DNA of 64,000 bases from Siphlonurus alternatus (lineage: Eukaryota; Arthropoda; Insecta; Ephemeroptera; Siphlonuridae). The stretch is from assembly GCA_949825025.1 (NCBI GenBank), contig OX463786.1:12991309-13055308 (forward strand), written 5' to 3'. Both the position numbers and the translations under genes were made by a program. Under the pieces are notes generated by a model, which saw only the letters and a list, made by a program, of their open reading frames with translations, made no database searches and was not told where the DNA came from. Positions within the stretch are counted from its first letter, which is position 1. Each line of letters begins with the position of its first letter. Below, in pieces: positions 50,946 to 64,000 of this stretch.

Positions 50946-52106
50946 TAAATTGTATTTAAGAGATACAATACATTTATATTTTATACTTAAGATAACTTTA
51001 TTGCAGATTTTAATTATGTAAAGACTTCTATCATTTAAAATAATAAACTATATAAGTTTTGATAATACAAAAATTTAGCTTCAAAACAAGATAAGAGACA
51101 GTAACAATAAAGTCTATTTTCCAGTTAAACTTATAAGAAATATCACTCTTAGCTGAAAGTGTAATTATCCTGTGTTGAATTATTTTTGACTAATCACAAA
51201 AATAACACTTATAAAAGATGAATTAATAATTAATGTTCACTCATCTATATAAATATTAAAAATATACCCTGTTAAAAAAAGCCTATCACCATAAATTGCA
51301 AATTCTCACTTGCTGCAGGTGTGAAAAACTATCATTTTCATTGACTGGAATCAAAACAAAGACAGCCAAAGTCCGACTTATCATGCTGACAATATTTTGT
51401 ACTATATTTGATGATCATTCTAACAGTACTTCTTATAACAAGTGTACTTAGAACATTCTTATCGTCAGCATGACTGAACATAATAATGCACATTGTTGAA
51501 GTTACACGCAGTTTTATTCTAACAATTACCTATTTTGTTACGCTAAATGTAATTGATTTAGTTTTAATGGAATTTTATTGCAATTGTTACATCTTTTTTT
51601 AACAGATTCTATTACGGTGCACAATTTAAAGTTACGTTATATTATACATTATTTTATATTACTTTATACATTTATAGTATACGTTACATTACATTTCAGT
51701 TGTACTTATGATGTAAGAATATTCCAAAATATATGTTTTTTACATGTTAATAATTGAGATAAGTGATAATTTTCATAATTTACATTTTCTGTTGTAATTT
51801 TACTCAAGTTATATATAAAAAAAATAGTTAAATTTATTTAGAAAGTACAATCATCTATATTTTAAATCTCATTGTTTAGTCACAGTTAAATATAAAATTA
51901 AATAAAATAAGAAATCATAAGCGATTAAAATTAAATTAAAGTATATAGTAATTACTAATACTTATTTACAATTTAAACATCAATAAATAGAAAATTAAAG
52001 TCCTGGTAATTAACTAAAAAAAATCATTAGTTAATTATAACTTTCACTATATAATAATTTAATATAAAAATCAAAAGGCTCAATAATCACGGATGAAGAA
52101 AGTCAC

Positions 52107-52121
52107 CGATCGCCACGCCAT
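52107..52121 (-). CDS. Weak candidate first coding exon of a longer cnc isoform
   Basis: A GC-rich island (about 52085-52200) stands out in AT-rich DNA. On the minus strand an ATG at 52121 reads MAWRS and meets a donor-like GTGACT at 52106, phase 0, matching the phase-0 start of the cnc exon at 45242. An in-frame TAG lies 18 nt upstream of the ATG. The donor is poor and the exon only five codons. A better donor, CCG|GTAAGT near 52158, lies on the plus strand in the same island, so a divergent transcript is an alternative reading. Confidence 0.28.
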
Positions 52122-54396
52122 CTGAGCGCCTGATTGCTAGACCACCCGTCGGTCCGGTAAGTGTTGCGGGCGGTTGTTATGTCGGGCGAGAGAAAAAACG
52201 ACGAACTACATAATGAACGTGTGCAGTTTTTTTATATGTATGTTTTTTTAAAAAATGTACTTTAATTGATAAATTGAGGTAGTTATATTAACGGAATTAT
52301 TCTTTTTGTAATAAAATAATCGTTATAAGTTTCTGGATAGTTTTATTTCCTAGTTGTATAGTGCTGCCGTTGTCTAAACGTGCGGCTACTGCATGAACTA
52401 ATAAGATTGTCCATCATAAAAAAATGCATTTCTTTATTTTTTTTCTTGCATTTGTTTTTCATTATTTAAAAATGTCAATAAATATAAATAAAAATATTAC
52501 AAATGAATAAATATTTTACATTTTATTACATTTTCAACTGTATGTAATAGCCATATATTATACTATCACAATAATGGATCTAAACAGTCCATGAATCCAT
52601 GGATGCTATATCATATTATTACAGTATGATATATGTAAGTTAATAATAAACTAATATAAATAATTTCAATATTATGGACACTAAAATTCCTTCTCATTTA
52701 TTAATGTCTATTATTATATGAAACGTTTAGGCAAGTTAGCACAGAAAAACAGAATCTCGATACTTTTGCATAAAATTTTCAATTCATAAAATTCTATCTC
52801 ATTCTACAAGGACTAGCAATTTTTTTTTTCTTACAATTGATTTATAAAATCATGATGTAAATGAACTATAATAAAAAATCAAGTAAATCATTTCAAGTCA
52901 CTTGAAAGAGGACACCACAAAATAAGCAAAATTATATAGTGTAATACCTAATATATACCGCGCGTCTTGAAATGCACATTTAGAACCTATATATACAGTA
53001 GTATTTTTATAATGTCTCTCCATAATATCAATAAAATAAACTAATTCTAATACGAAATCAGGGTAATTTAGATATTAATGAAGTAAATTTCGAAAGAAAG
53101 TGTGGGAGTAGAGAAACTTGGCAGCATGATTGGACACGCTGGCAACGAGCCGGTAAATTACACCTCAAACTTTTCAACACTTTTCAAGTGCCGGGCAAAC
53201 ACTCCGTTAGTCGTTAGTCTCGACCAAAATTAATACACTTTTATGTCAAGGAAAAAAAATATTTATTTGGAAATATGTTGCGTAAAACATATTCAATTTC
53301 AATTACTATTTTTTATTAAAAAATAATTTTTACATTAGTTTTAAAGTCATGCTTATTTAAATTCTTGAAAATTGAAAAAATAGCAAAAGATAATAGTTTA
53401 TGAATGCGGAGTTGGTATTATAGCTAAAATAATATATTACTATTAAATTCTTCTATTAAATTAGTTGTTTAAATAAAGAAGGGTTTGAAATTTGGATGCA
53501 ATAAAACGTTAAACAAAAAATTGAAGCGTATCATACTTACTTCATTGCATCAGATATTGCGATAATATTGAAAATTATTTTATTGTCTTTTTTTTTTTTT
53601 TTTTTTTTTTTTCAAAGTTGTATTTATTTTTCTATAAGCTCATGAAATGGTGATATATTTTATACAGGCACAATATTGTCACCATATTTTCACCTGTCAC
53701 CGCTTATTTTCAAACCATGACATAATAGTGTAAATAATAGAAAATTATTGTATTTAATTTTATATAATATCTTTTTAATCTTAAAAAAACGTGTATTTGA
53801 CTATTATAATAAATTATATATTTAATTATAATAACAGTAAAAAATTAAATATATTAAAAAAATACCATAAATATACTCTATATATTATACCATATATAAA
53901 AAAAAAAGAACAATAAAAATAATTCAACCTGTATTCATTACTCTTTCATACAATTACATTAAATTAACGCTAATAATTTATTAGAAATGTAGGTCTGCAG
54001 TACACTGCACGTGCACCCACAGTAACAATAGATCCTCAACAGCTGTTATTTTTGTATGGGGCCAGACGGACAATATGGACTTTCCAATATGAAGCAGGAA
54101 AAAGAGTGCAGATCAATTTGACGGGAGAGTGTTAAATAAATAAAAAATCATCATCATGCGTTTTTGTATTTTAGATAGTGAAATTTTTTTTGATTTTTGT
54201 ATACCATATGTTATGATTTGAAAAAAAAAAATAAATAAATAAAAAAGAGAGCGGTGAAATTTCATACATTTGTTATGCTTTTTAAAATATGATTTTTGTA
54301 GTTAAATGCTTGTAAGTTGTTACTCTTTGTGCTATTTCTAGGTAAAAAGTTACCTGCATAAACTTACCATGTCTCTGGTTACCTGCTGTTCCAGCT

Positions 54397-54445
54397 GTTC
54401 TTTATATCGAAATAAGCTGGATTAGCTTATTTCGATATAAAGGAC
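54397..54445. repeat. Short perfect-arm hairpin
   Basis: TTTATATCGAAATAAGCT and its exact complement around GGATT; could be a minimal MITE or a deletion derivative. Confidence 0.7.
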
Positions 54446-54749
54446 TATGGCCTTTATACTCATAAAAGAGTCATTGTAAAAGATTCCGTGTCCAAGCAGT
54501 TCAATAGACTCCTGACGATGAGCTGATTTCATTGAAATGGATACTGAACCGTCTATGATGATTTTTTTATTCATACCATCATGACGGAATGGCAATTTTT
54601 TGACAGTTGGAATGATGATTTAAAAGAAAAATAAGTAAGGGAACCTCGTGAAAACCTTAGATAAATGGTCGATATCAGAACCCAGTCTGTGTAGTACAAA
54701 TTTTATGTAAGTGGCGATGACCTTTCTACTTATTTTACTGTTATTTTTT

Positions 54750-54898
<149 letters not shown>

Positions 54899-56625
54899 CA
54901 AATTTCAAAGGATAAAATTTAGGTTTAATAAATATATACAACAATTTATTGCTATTATTTAAAATTATTGGAATTCCATTACTTCAGACGATAGAAAGTG
55001 ATTTTTATCCAAACACTAATTACATATTGCTAAATTACTACGGAGTAACTCATAATGTTTGATGAGAGAATACATATAAAGACATGGGTAATGTAATATT
55101 TACTTGCTAATGGTAATTTGCATAATATAACGTGATGCAAAGAGAATATTTGACTCGGTAATATTTTTTACACTGATATTCAATTAGGATTTTCCAGTAT
55201 TATTTACGGATACTTCGTTTCGCCAGCCTGGCTATTTGACTGACGGCTACTTAAAATGTAGGTCTAGAGATGCAGACAGATGCGGTGTGACCAATACACT
55301 CTGACTAGTCTAGCGTTCCCATTGCCGGTATGATTATATAGACTCAATGTATGGGTAAGTGAACCATAACGTATACCATGTTAATTGAATAATAATCATT
55401 GATTTTAAATCAAAAAGATTTTTCCCTTGTTTTTACCCTAGTTGAAAAATTACGTCTTCAACTCATCTTTTTACCTCTAAAACACATCTTATTTTCTCTT
55501 CGCTCAAAGTGAGGATGAAATGAAGACAATATTTATAACATTTTATGTTCAAGAAGAGGGAAAAAGAGACATCATCTCGTCTGATTCACCTCTTCTTTCC
55601 TCTAAAATGGTGCAAAATAAGAGGAGAAAAGGCGAGAGGAGAGTAGCGAAGAAAAGATTAAATTTATTTCAACTCTGGCATGTATGTTTACGTTCACATA
55701 GATTAAGAAAGGACAGTCGAAACACCAAAAAATCAGCTGATCTCTACTGTGGATTAACCTAACTCTTGAAAGTAGACCTTAGGTTAAATCCAGTACTATA
55801 CATTACGTTAATATTTTAATAGACATGATGACATTAAAAAATATTATAGCCTTTGAAATCTGTTAAATTTAACTGAAATAAATTTTTATTAATATGCATT
55901 TATTATATTAATAATAAAATCCTAACAAATCGGATTTTTTTTTTTTTTTTTAGTAAAAAAAATAAACGACCAATAAAAATAAGCGAAACAAAAATGTATA
56001 TAGTGTGGAAATTAAATTTCAAATTAAGCATACGAACGTCTTAATTTAAAATAAATTACAAGTAATGTTATTATAATAATTTAAGTACTGTAATTATTCC
56101 ACTATGCAATACATTATTCAAAAGTAAGATGCATGCTTGACGTATATACAGTAATATTATAAATGCAACTTTGCAAATGTCCAATTCAAGATAATAACAA
56201 AAACGTGTAAGTAATTATTTAAAATTATGACAGGAGAAGGAGTGTGAGAAAATGTAGGTCTGAATGAGATATGTTCATAAGGTTGATATGAACGTGCTTT
56301 TGATATTGAGATATGAACTTTATTGTTAAAGGGTTCGGTGGAGCGAATGTTCACGGAGGGCGAGCAAGGAGAAACAAGCCACATTAGATAAATGACCAAC
56401 GGCTGTCAGCCGGCGCCACAATCACAAACAAGAACCCTTTCATGCACTCCGACTGCATATACATGAGGTGGTACAGTGCTGAACATAAATACTTGCTGCA
56501 GGTGCACTTTGAAAAAGAGCTTTGCAGTGAATTGGGAATTATCACTACTAAATATTTTTATATACTCTGGTAGCATGTTTTTATGAATACCCTGACCTGT
56601 GTCACCTGTGTGCATTACATATTAT

Positions 56626-56768
56626 GGGCGCGATTCACGAAGCAGTTAGCCAGGTTTATAACCACATTTAACTAAGGTGGTTTAACTAGTAAAACACATG
56701 ATAGTTAAACGTGGTTAAGCTAAACGTAGTTAAAAACCTGCAGGCTAACTGTTTCGTGAATCGCACCC
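56626..56768. mobile_element. MITE family C copy 3
   Basis: Ends GGGCGCGATTCACGAAGCAG and CTGTTTCGTGAATCGCACCC with arms AGCCAGGTTTATAACCAC. Gene-free region. Confidence 0.7.
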
Positions 56769-57595
56769 AATATATCTAGAGGATATACAGGAAGTAAAAC
56801 AAGATTTTTAATAGAAATATTGAGGTACAGTGTTGACCAGAATACTGTACAAATACTGAATAGAGGTACTGTACACTTCGAGAGAGAAAAATATCATAGC
56901 TTTGTTTAATATTTATATGAAACTAATAAATAAAATATAAAATTGTTTTTGTTTGCGGGAGAACTCAAGAAAATTTTAACTCCGTTTGTTTATAAGAAAT
57001 AATGAAATGAAAAATTATATGCAAAAAATTGCATCCTACGTAGTAAAAAAGCTTTACGCCGGACTAACAACGATGATACTTATCCTATTTTTTTATGACA
57101 ATTTGTTTAAAATTTAATCTCCGTGAATCAAGAAATTTACGCACGTATGTAAAATATTGATTCACATTTTTTTTTACTAAGGTTGTACTAACCAGGTGGT
57201 AAGTACAATCTATCTACAGATTATAAACTTACTTAGTACTACAAGAAAAAAAACAAAAACGTAACTCTTTGTTGAGCTATTATTTTTGTATACTCATGGT
57301 GATAATTAATAAATTAATTAGTATTTGTATGCAATGTGTTCACAACTTATGTATATTAAAACTATATTTATATATTACCAATTAATAAATTTAAAGTGAG
57401 TGGTAATTGATCATATATATACTCTAGATTATTGTTTAATCTAAGGAAAACGGCATACTGTACATAAAAATTTAATAAAATGTGATAGTAAAATATTTAA
57501 ACTGTTCAAAAATTCAAATGCTTTCTGTTCCCCAGCGAGAAATTTTTCTCCACAAGTCACCATGTTATTCTTTAAAGAGTTTAAAGAAACTGTAT

Positions 57596-57708
57596 AGGTC
57601 TGTTCGTTAACCCTGCCCAAAGTGTACACTTTCTACACCCAATCGACCTTATGTCCATGTGAATAAGGTAAAGAAAGTGTACACCGAGCAGGGTTTACGA
57701 ATAGACCT
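57596..57708. mobile_element. MITE family B copy 3 (one arm shortened)
   Basis: Ends AGGTCTGTTCGTTAACCCTG and CAGGGTTTACGAATAGACCT; the right arm lacks the CGATTGGGTG part, so this hairpin is no longer complete. Confidence 0.7.
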
Positions 57709-57851
57709 AATATAAAATTAAAGCTCTTAATTTGAAAATACCTGCTACTCCATTTAGGAGTTTTCTAACTCAATAAGATATTGTTCCTTTTAAAGCTTGC
57801 TTTAATGATGAAACTATATACATTTTTTTTTTTTTTTTTTTTTGCATAATA

Positions 57852-58535
57852 AATACTAACATTAGTTTAGATAGGACGTGGTTCTTATTTGTTTTTAATT
57901 GTGTTTTACTGGCCTTAGTTTTAAATATATTAAAATATATGCTATATTCTCTAAAAAAATTGATTACTATAACTAACTCATGGCCATTAAAACATATAAT
58001 ATACCTATAGTCTCACAACTATTTTCTAATCAATATACTATTCATACATACAAACATGATGCCATATATCCCATAATATCATTTTTATGTAAATTTTAAT
58101 GTACGATTTACACAACATTTAATATTTAATATGATTCACTTGAACAAAGGTTTAGAACATCGCATGTTAAGTGTCATACAAAGGGACCATTGATAATACT
58201 AACATTAGTTTAGATAGGACGTGGTTCTTATTTGTTTTTAATTGTGTTTTACTGGCCTTAGTTTTAAATATATTAAAATATATGCTATAATATTCTCTAA
58301 AAAATTGATTACTACAACCAACTCATGGCCATTAAAACATATAATATACCTATAGTCTCATAACTATTTTCTAATCAATATACTATTCATACATACAAAC
58401 ATGATGCCATATCCCATAATATCATTTTTATGTAAATTTTAATGTACGATTTACACAACATTTAATATTTAATATGATTCACTTGAACAAAAGTTTAGAA
58501 CATCGCATGTTAAGTGTCATACAAAGGGACCATTG
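57852..58535. repeat. Recent tandem duplication, about 343 bp unit, two copies
   Basis: The unit from AATACTAACATTAGTTTAGA to CATACAAAGGGACCATTGA occurs at 57852-58194 and again at 58195-58535. Only a few substitutions and short indels separate them. No coding content seen. Confidence 0.9.
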
Positions 58536-59540
58536 ACATTAAAAAGGAAAAAACTTCACCTCCCACAAAGTTTGTTAGGCAAATTAGCAAGTTTAAAAAA
58601 AAAAGATTTTCTCATGACTTGGCCAAGCCCAAACAATATCTTCTTAAGTGTGTTTCTTTGAATATCTGTATGAGCAAGATTTCATTTTTAAATGTATTTT
58701 ATGAGTTTCTCCTCTGAACTTGGTATATGGTACTACAGCTGAGCTTTAGATGAATAAATTTAAGTCTCAGAAATTGTATTAAATTTAAATTGACAGATAG
58801 ACATGAAAATTTTAAGGATATTTTTAAATACCCTTAAAAATTCCTCTGATCTAAAGCTGCAATATAAGATATAATTTTTCTTCCAATAAATTTTCCTGCA
58901 AGCGATGAAAGAGCACGTAAGATTTCTGCTGAGACAAACCTTTTATTACAACACGTTCTAAATCCATTGTAAGTAAATTTATTGTACATTTCATAAGTCT
59001 TTTTTATAGGACGTGATAGAATTTAATGTACGAAAATTATAAGCAAAAGCAAAATTGTATGTTGTTAATTATTATGAAATTTTACTTCAAAAGAGATCAA
59101 AAAAAATGCTGGATACTGAAATAGTGTAGTTAAAAATAAAATATATAGTAACCACCTGCATGGTATTTTCCATTTTAATGCAGGATATGTGAGATATTTT
59201 TTATAATAAAATTGTCTATTTTTACGTTTTAAAACACGTTCTTCCTGTAACCTATTTCAACTTCAAGTTCATTGGGTGAAGAAAAAAAGATCTAACAAGA
59301 TTTTGTGGACTTCCCTAGACTATTTATTTTCTTTACCACTTTAAATTTAATGCGAATTTCGTGACATTTTTCTTTTTTTTCCTGCACAAAATTACCATCT
59401 TTAAAAACAATGAATATACTAAAAATTTTGGCACACAAAAATTATATATTTTTTAAAAAATATGTCATTTACATTTCAGTGATAAATCTACATTCCATTA
59501 CAAAGTGACATTTTATAAACATAATAAAATTAATATCGCA

Positions 59541-59796
59541 TTAAGGCGGATTCAGATGGCGACAACGGCGATGCGACGCGATTTTGACGTAAAAGAAAAG
59601 GCGGATTCACATGGCGATTTTTATCATGCGACGCGACGCGAATAATGCGCACTTGCTGTAACATCTATTGGCGGCCATATTTGGCGATTAAAAGAAAAAG
59701 AGCATCGTAATTAACGCGATTCCCGGCATAGGATTTTACAACTTTTACGTCAAAATCGCGTCGCATCGCCGTTGTCGCCATCTGAATCCGCCTTAA
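59541..59796. mobile_element. MITE family E copy 2
   Basis: Ends TTAAGGCGGATTCAGATGGC and GCCATCTGAATCCGCCTTAA; shares GCGACGCGACGCGAAT and TGGCGGCCATATTTGGCGAT with copy 1. The left end is doubled (GGCGGATTC occurs twice), as if one copy had inserted in another. Confidence 0.7.
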
Positions 59797-61941
59797 GAGT
59801 GACAACCGAGATGCAACGCAATATCATGCAGAGAGTTTACTTTTAAACATAAAAATTCTCGGGCAATACTTTAAGGCACTTGATGTAAAAAAAATTCTAT
59901 TCAATGGAATTCGTCAAGTTCCGGTAAGGTAACACGACCAATGTTAAAAAAATCCCACACATGAAAATTATGAAACATATCTAAAAATATTCACCTCTAC
60001 ATCCCCTATCAGTAGCTAAAATATCAGATGTACAAATTCGATCTATTGTTTGAAATATTAATTCTTAACATGTGGAGAAATGGAACTTCCATGTTAAATT
60101 AGTCAAATTTAAAAACTATAACTCAAAAACTAGAACGAATTTGTATACCTGATATTTTAGCTTATACTGATAGTGATAATCTATCATGGAAGAGAACATA
60201 TTTTAAGATATTTTTCATGGGGAAATTTTTTATATAACATTGGGCGTGTTACCTAACCCTGAATGCTCTTTTTTTATCACAAAGTATCGCAGCCAGTGCG
60301 GATGCACCAAATTTGTATCACGCTGGAAAATCATCCATGTGCCATGATTCGTTTTTATCAAAGATTCTACGGCAAGTCAAAATCACTTCGGAATACGGTC
60401 CTTGCGTATATGAATTTAACTTTACAATTTCTCTTTTTAAAAGTAAAATTAAATAAGATCATTATAAGATCTTTGCTATTGGCCATTTTTTTTTTTTTTT
60501 TTTTCACACCAAATTCGTGTCATTTATAACCTTCACAGTAACGCACAAAGAAAAAAAAAAAAAAGAGAAAAAAAATCCACCTACGCTTTAGACCTTGCAA
60601 TATAAGAAAAAACTCATGAATCATTTCAATACAACAATTAAAAGTTGTTCTTTTAATTTTGACATAACATCAACAGAGTGTTAAAAATAAATATATCAGA
60701 TTTCTCCTCATTGTCATTAGTGTACTATTAATCAGTAATATAATATAAAGTAAAAGTTCTTTATATATATTGTACATATAACAGTATTTATCCTTTATAA
60801 TCGCTCAAGTATGAACTGTTTTTAAAAAGTCAGATGTTTTTTAAAGGGACCTCTACATTGATGCACCATTTTTACGTGTTTTCTGCAGCGTAACATAAAG
60901 AAACAAAATCTTGATATACACAATCACAGCAGGTAGCTCACTAATGTAATATACTTTAATTTATATAATTATAAAGTTTATATTATCATTGTTTTAATAT
61001 ATTAATATAGACTTTATATACATGTAATTTTAAAATAATTTGAGTATAAAAAAATTGCACGGTAAATTTCACGGATATAAACACCATATACAATAAGACA
61101 ACGCAATATTTCTAAAAAAAAAATGTGCGTTTTCATTTTTATAATAGGAAGTTTAATTAAATGACAATGTTAAAAAATTTTATAAAAAGTTTCTATAATT
61201 GTACGCATTAAAAAATATGTTACTGTATAAATTTAGCAATAAATAGTAGATTAACAATGGTCATATTAAAAATAGTAAATATAATCATTTTTTTTTAATT
61301 GATGACATATAATTGCTTATTTAATAAGTTTTCAAATTGCATTAATATAAAATAATTCTGGGCTTTTTTTTTCTTGCAAGGCAGAAAAAAAATGGGTTTT
61401 TCTTAAGCTTCAACTTTTTTATATAATTACATTGTATTATAATAATTCTATATAAATATATACTGCAATGTATACAGAAAAAGGCTTCAAATACGACAAT
61501 TTTTTTCCTTGCAGATTATATTAACTATAAGTCACCTGTTTACATTTAAATATAATACGATTATTAAAAGAAGACATCATTAATTATAATTATCTTATTC
61601 TTCACTTTGGTTTAAAAAGAGACTTTAACGCCAGAGTTCCTAGAAATTATGCAACTTCTTCTACAGAGGTTCTGAAGAAGAAATGTCGTAAAAAGATTAA
61701 ATGCATGGTTGCTGTAAATGGTTATAGGAGGCGAGTGGACTTCATGCAGTACGTTCATAATATTTATTTTTTATGTAACTGAACCCTGCGTTGTATGGTA
61801 TACTGTATACTGGTTACAATGGACTGAATTTAACTTCCCGTGGTCTTCGTGGACCCGACCTTAATGTTTAGAAGGGGGCATGCATACATGACCAAAATGT
61901 GTCAATTGCCCCAAAATACCACAACCAACTTAATGTTTAGG

Positions 61942-62216
61942 ATTTTTTTTTGTCTCTTCCAAACCGGTGTGGCTATGGCTTATAACAATCTATCTCACCA
62001 TTTGCCTGCTTGTGACTGAGGAAATTACGGAAACCTCAGTCAGGATGGTCAGCAATTGATGGAAGATGCCATCAATCACCTTTCGAGTGCACGAGTGGGT
62101 GTTGTTTAGCAACCGCCACGTCGAAAAAAGTTTTGCGGTGGCTGGGATCGAACTCTGACCATCCGATTACGAAAAGGATGCTCATACCATTGCACCAAGT
62201 ACCCGGTATTTTCGTA
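61942..62216 (-). mobile_element. tRNA-derived SINE
   Basis: Read on the minus strand, the head has an A-box (TGGTGCAATGG) and a B-box-like AGTTCGATCCC. The body contains CCTGACTGAGGTTTCCG, CAGGCAAATGG and GCCATAGCCAC, and the element ends GGAAGAGAC followed by an A-run. The same 3' domain occurs in the 5S-headed SINE at 2861. Confidence 0.75.
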
Positions 62217-64000
62217 AACAATTGAATTTTGTAATCTCCATTGCAACGACAAAAAAAAAAACAAAAAAAAACATTGAATAAAACTGAACAATGTTAAATG
62301 TTGTAAAATAAAGCAAGTATTATAAAGAGTAATTAAATAAATGGATATCACTTAATTACATTACATTGCAATAAAATAAAACATTACTTGTAAAGTAATT
62401 AAAAATAAATTATCAACTATAAGAATATGAGTGTCTTTAGCAGTGATATATTATCTGATAAATAAAACCTTGATATTTATTACAAATAATTGTGAAACTT
62501 TTCATTTTTTTTTTTTTTTTTTTTCTAATACAAAAATCACATTAAAATTTGATAATTGACAACTAATTTGATTATTTCGCTTCACAGATTTATACGCTCT
62601 ATTTTTTTGTTTATCATTTGATTTGACGTTCACTTTTCACTGACTGCAAGTTTAATAGAATGCAACTGCAGAAGCTTATTTATCAATTTCTGTTGTTGTT
62701 GTGCGATTATTTTCACTGAATGTCAAGTTGCTGTTTTTTTAAAAAAATATTAATTATTTTGTTTAGAAATTTATAACCATCATTATGATTCTTTCAAAAG
62801 TTTAGATCCTTATTTTTATTTATTTTTGTAGTCCAATGCAGATGAAATGCAAAATTTCACTTTTTTCTATGGAGAAAATGCAATTTAATTGGCTTTTTCT
62901 ATTCGATTTGCTTAAGCCGCAACTCTAATTTAATAGTGGGGGTAATAAGAAACAGATTTTTAATTCTGAGAGAGGGGTCAGGCTAGCCATAACTTGATTT
63001 ACAGTTTTTTAACACCCGCAAAGAAATAAGTAATAAAACTTTCTCGCTGTCGCGAGGTGTATCTTATTAATAGTTATAAAATAATAATAAAACTAATGAT
63101 GTGTCATAAAGTATGAAACTAAATTGCAAGTACAATTTTTATTAAACTTGTAGATCAATGATGAAATTAATAACGAATAATATAAAATAAAATCATCGCA
63201 AAATATATTTCGTAAAATAATGAAGCTCTGATGCAACTACAGTATACATCTAATGTACAATTTTTTACTTATCTCATTTTTCAATCTTATGTCATTTGAT
63301 GATATTTCAATAAAAATTCAATAAAATATTTAATTTCTTGTCAAATTAATTAAAATTATAATATCCGACAATCACACTTGTAACATAAGGTGTATACTTG
63401 AAACAAAAATGCATAAATATTTGAATGAGTACAGTTAAAAATAATGAGGGTGGTAGGTTTAAACATAAAAATAATGTAAAACTAGCACAACTAAAAATAG
63501 CACAAAAATTACTAGATAATTATTATACCAGAAACATAATTTAACAATTTTTCTTTCCTACTCATCCTGCATGGCCTATTTTACGGTAGCAATCTTCTGG
63601 TGTGTTTTTTTCTCTCTAGTTAAAAAGAGGATGTTATTCTTTATGAATTACGTCTCTCAGTACGGTAAAAAAAAAACTACAGACAGGTGTGCAAACAAAG
63701 GTAACTTTTTTTTAACAAAAAATTTGACTACGGCATAAATTTTTTGATACGACTCATTGTATATTTAAACACGAATTAATTACATAAAAAATTGAGATAA
63801 ATATTAAGAATTTGTATTCAATTTACAAAATAATATTTATTAAATAATGTAACTTTGTTAAGTGATCTAGTTTCATTTGAATTATTATTTAAATGCCACC
63901 TATAATATGAATATGTATAATATGATGTGACCAAAGAGCATTCAACATGTCTCAGGTTTCTTATGGCAAGATTCTATACACACAAAAACAGTAGAGGTTG

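Larger units (their letters stand above)
45485..52080. other. AT-rich stretch upstream of the visible cnc exons
   Basis: Holds MITE A copy 7 and the SINE at 50588, otherwise low-complexity AT and poly-T tracts. No further coding exon of cnc was recognised; it is presumably intron if an upstream promoter is used. Confidence 0.6.

Noticed and set aside
55500..55762. 80-codon Lys/Arg-rich open frame
   Set aside because: Composition follows purine-rich sequence with inverted TTCTCTTCGC words; probably repeat, no recognisable domain.
60263..60529. 88-codon open frame
   Set aside because: No recognisable family and it ends in a poly-T tract; kept as unexplained rather than called a gene.
62140..62216. 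A functional tRNA gene on the minus strand
   Set aside because: The head is tRNA-like, but the arms pair poorly and the sequence continues into a SINE domain.

Overview
The window is AT-rich animal DNA, most likely from an arthropod and probably an insect. The evidence is a tandem set of multi-exon CYP3-clan (CYP6-like) cytochrome P450 genes, an insect-style cap'n'collar (cnc) bZIP gene with long introns, 5S- and tRNA-headed SINEs, and many short hairpin-type MITEs. No intact transposase, rRNA gene, functional tRNA gene or CRISPR array was seen. I cannot name the species.

Left part (1-20 kb): three head-to-tail P450 genes on the minus strand. Gene A (2771 down to 311) runs off the left edge and has only its first three coding exons here. 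Gene B (11006-5995) is complete, with six coding exons and 535 residues. Gene C (18111-14050) is complete, with seven coding exons and 530 residues. B and C carry the WxxxR, I-helix, ExxR and FGxGxRxCxG motifs. All three have a splice acceptor two bases before the ATG, and so an untranslated first exon. Each likely first exon lies just downstream of a TGCGCATGCG palindrome. Gene C has an extra phase-0 intron inside exon 2 that contains a MITE.

Middle (20-26.5 kb): a lone plus-strand terminal exon of a WD40 protein (FBXW4-like, tentative) at 21824-21967, then about 4.5 kb of AT-rich DNA with a tandemly doubled palindromic repeat.

Right part (26.5-52 kb): cnc (the CncC/Nrf family), minus strand. 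Ten coding exons from 45242 to 26522 encode 557 residues, including the CNC homology region, basic region and leucine zipper. A phase-compatible alternative first exon lies at 37171-37114. A weaker first-exon candidate is at 52121-52107 in a small GC-rich island. The Keap1-binding N-terminus expected of a long CncC isoform is not in the window. From 52 to 64 kb I find only repeats and AT-rich DNA.

How the parts fit: CncC-Maf dimers are known to activate detoxification P450s in insects. Here a P450 cluster of the responsive clan sits about 7 kb from the end of cnc. Whether the linkage matters for regulation is inference.
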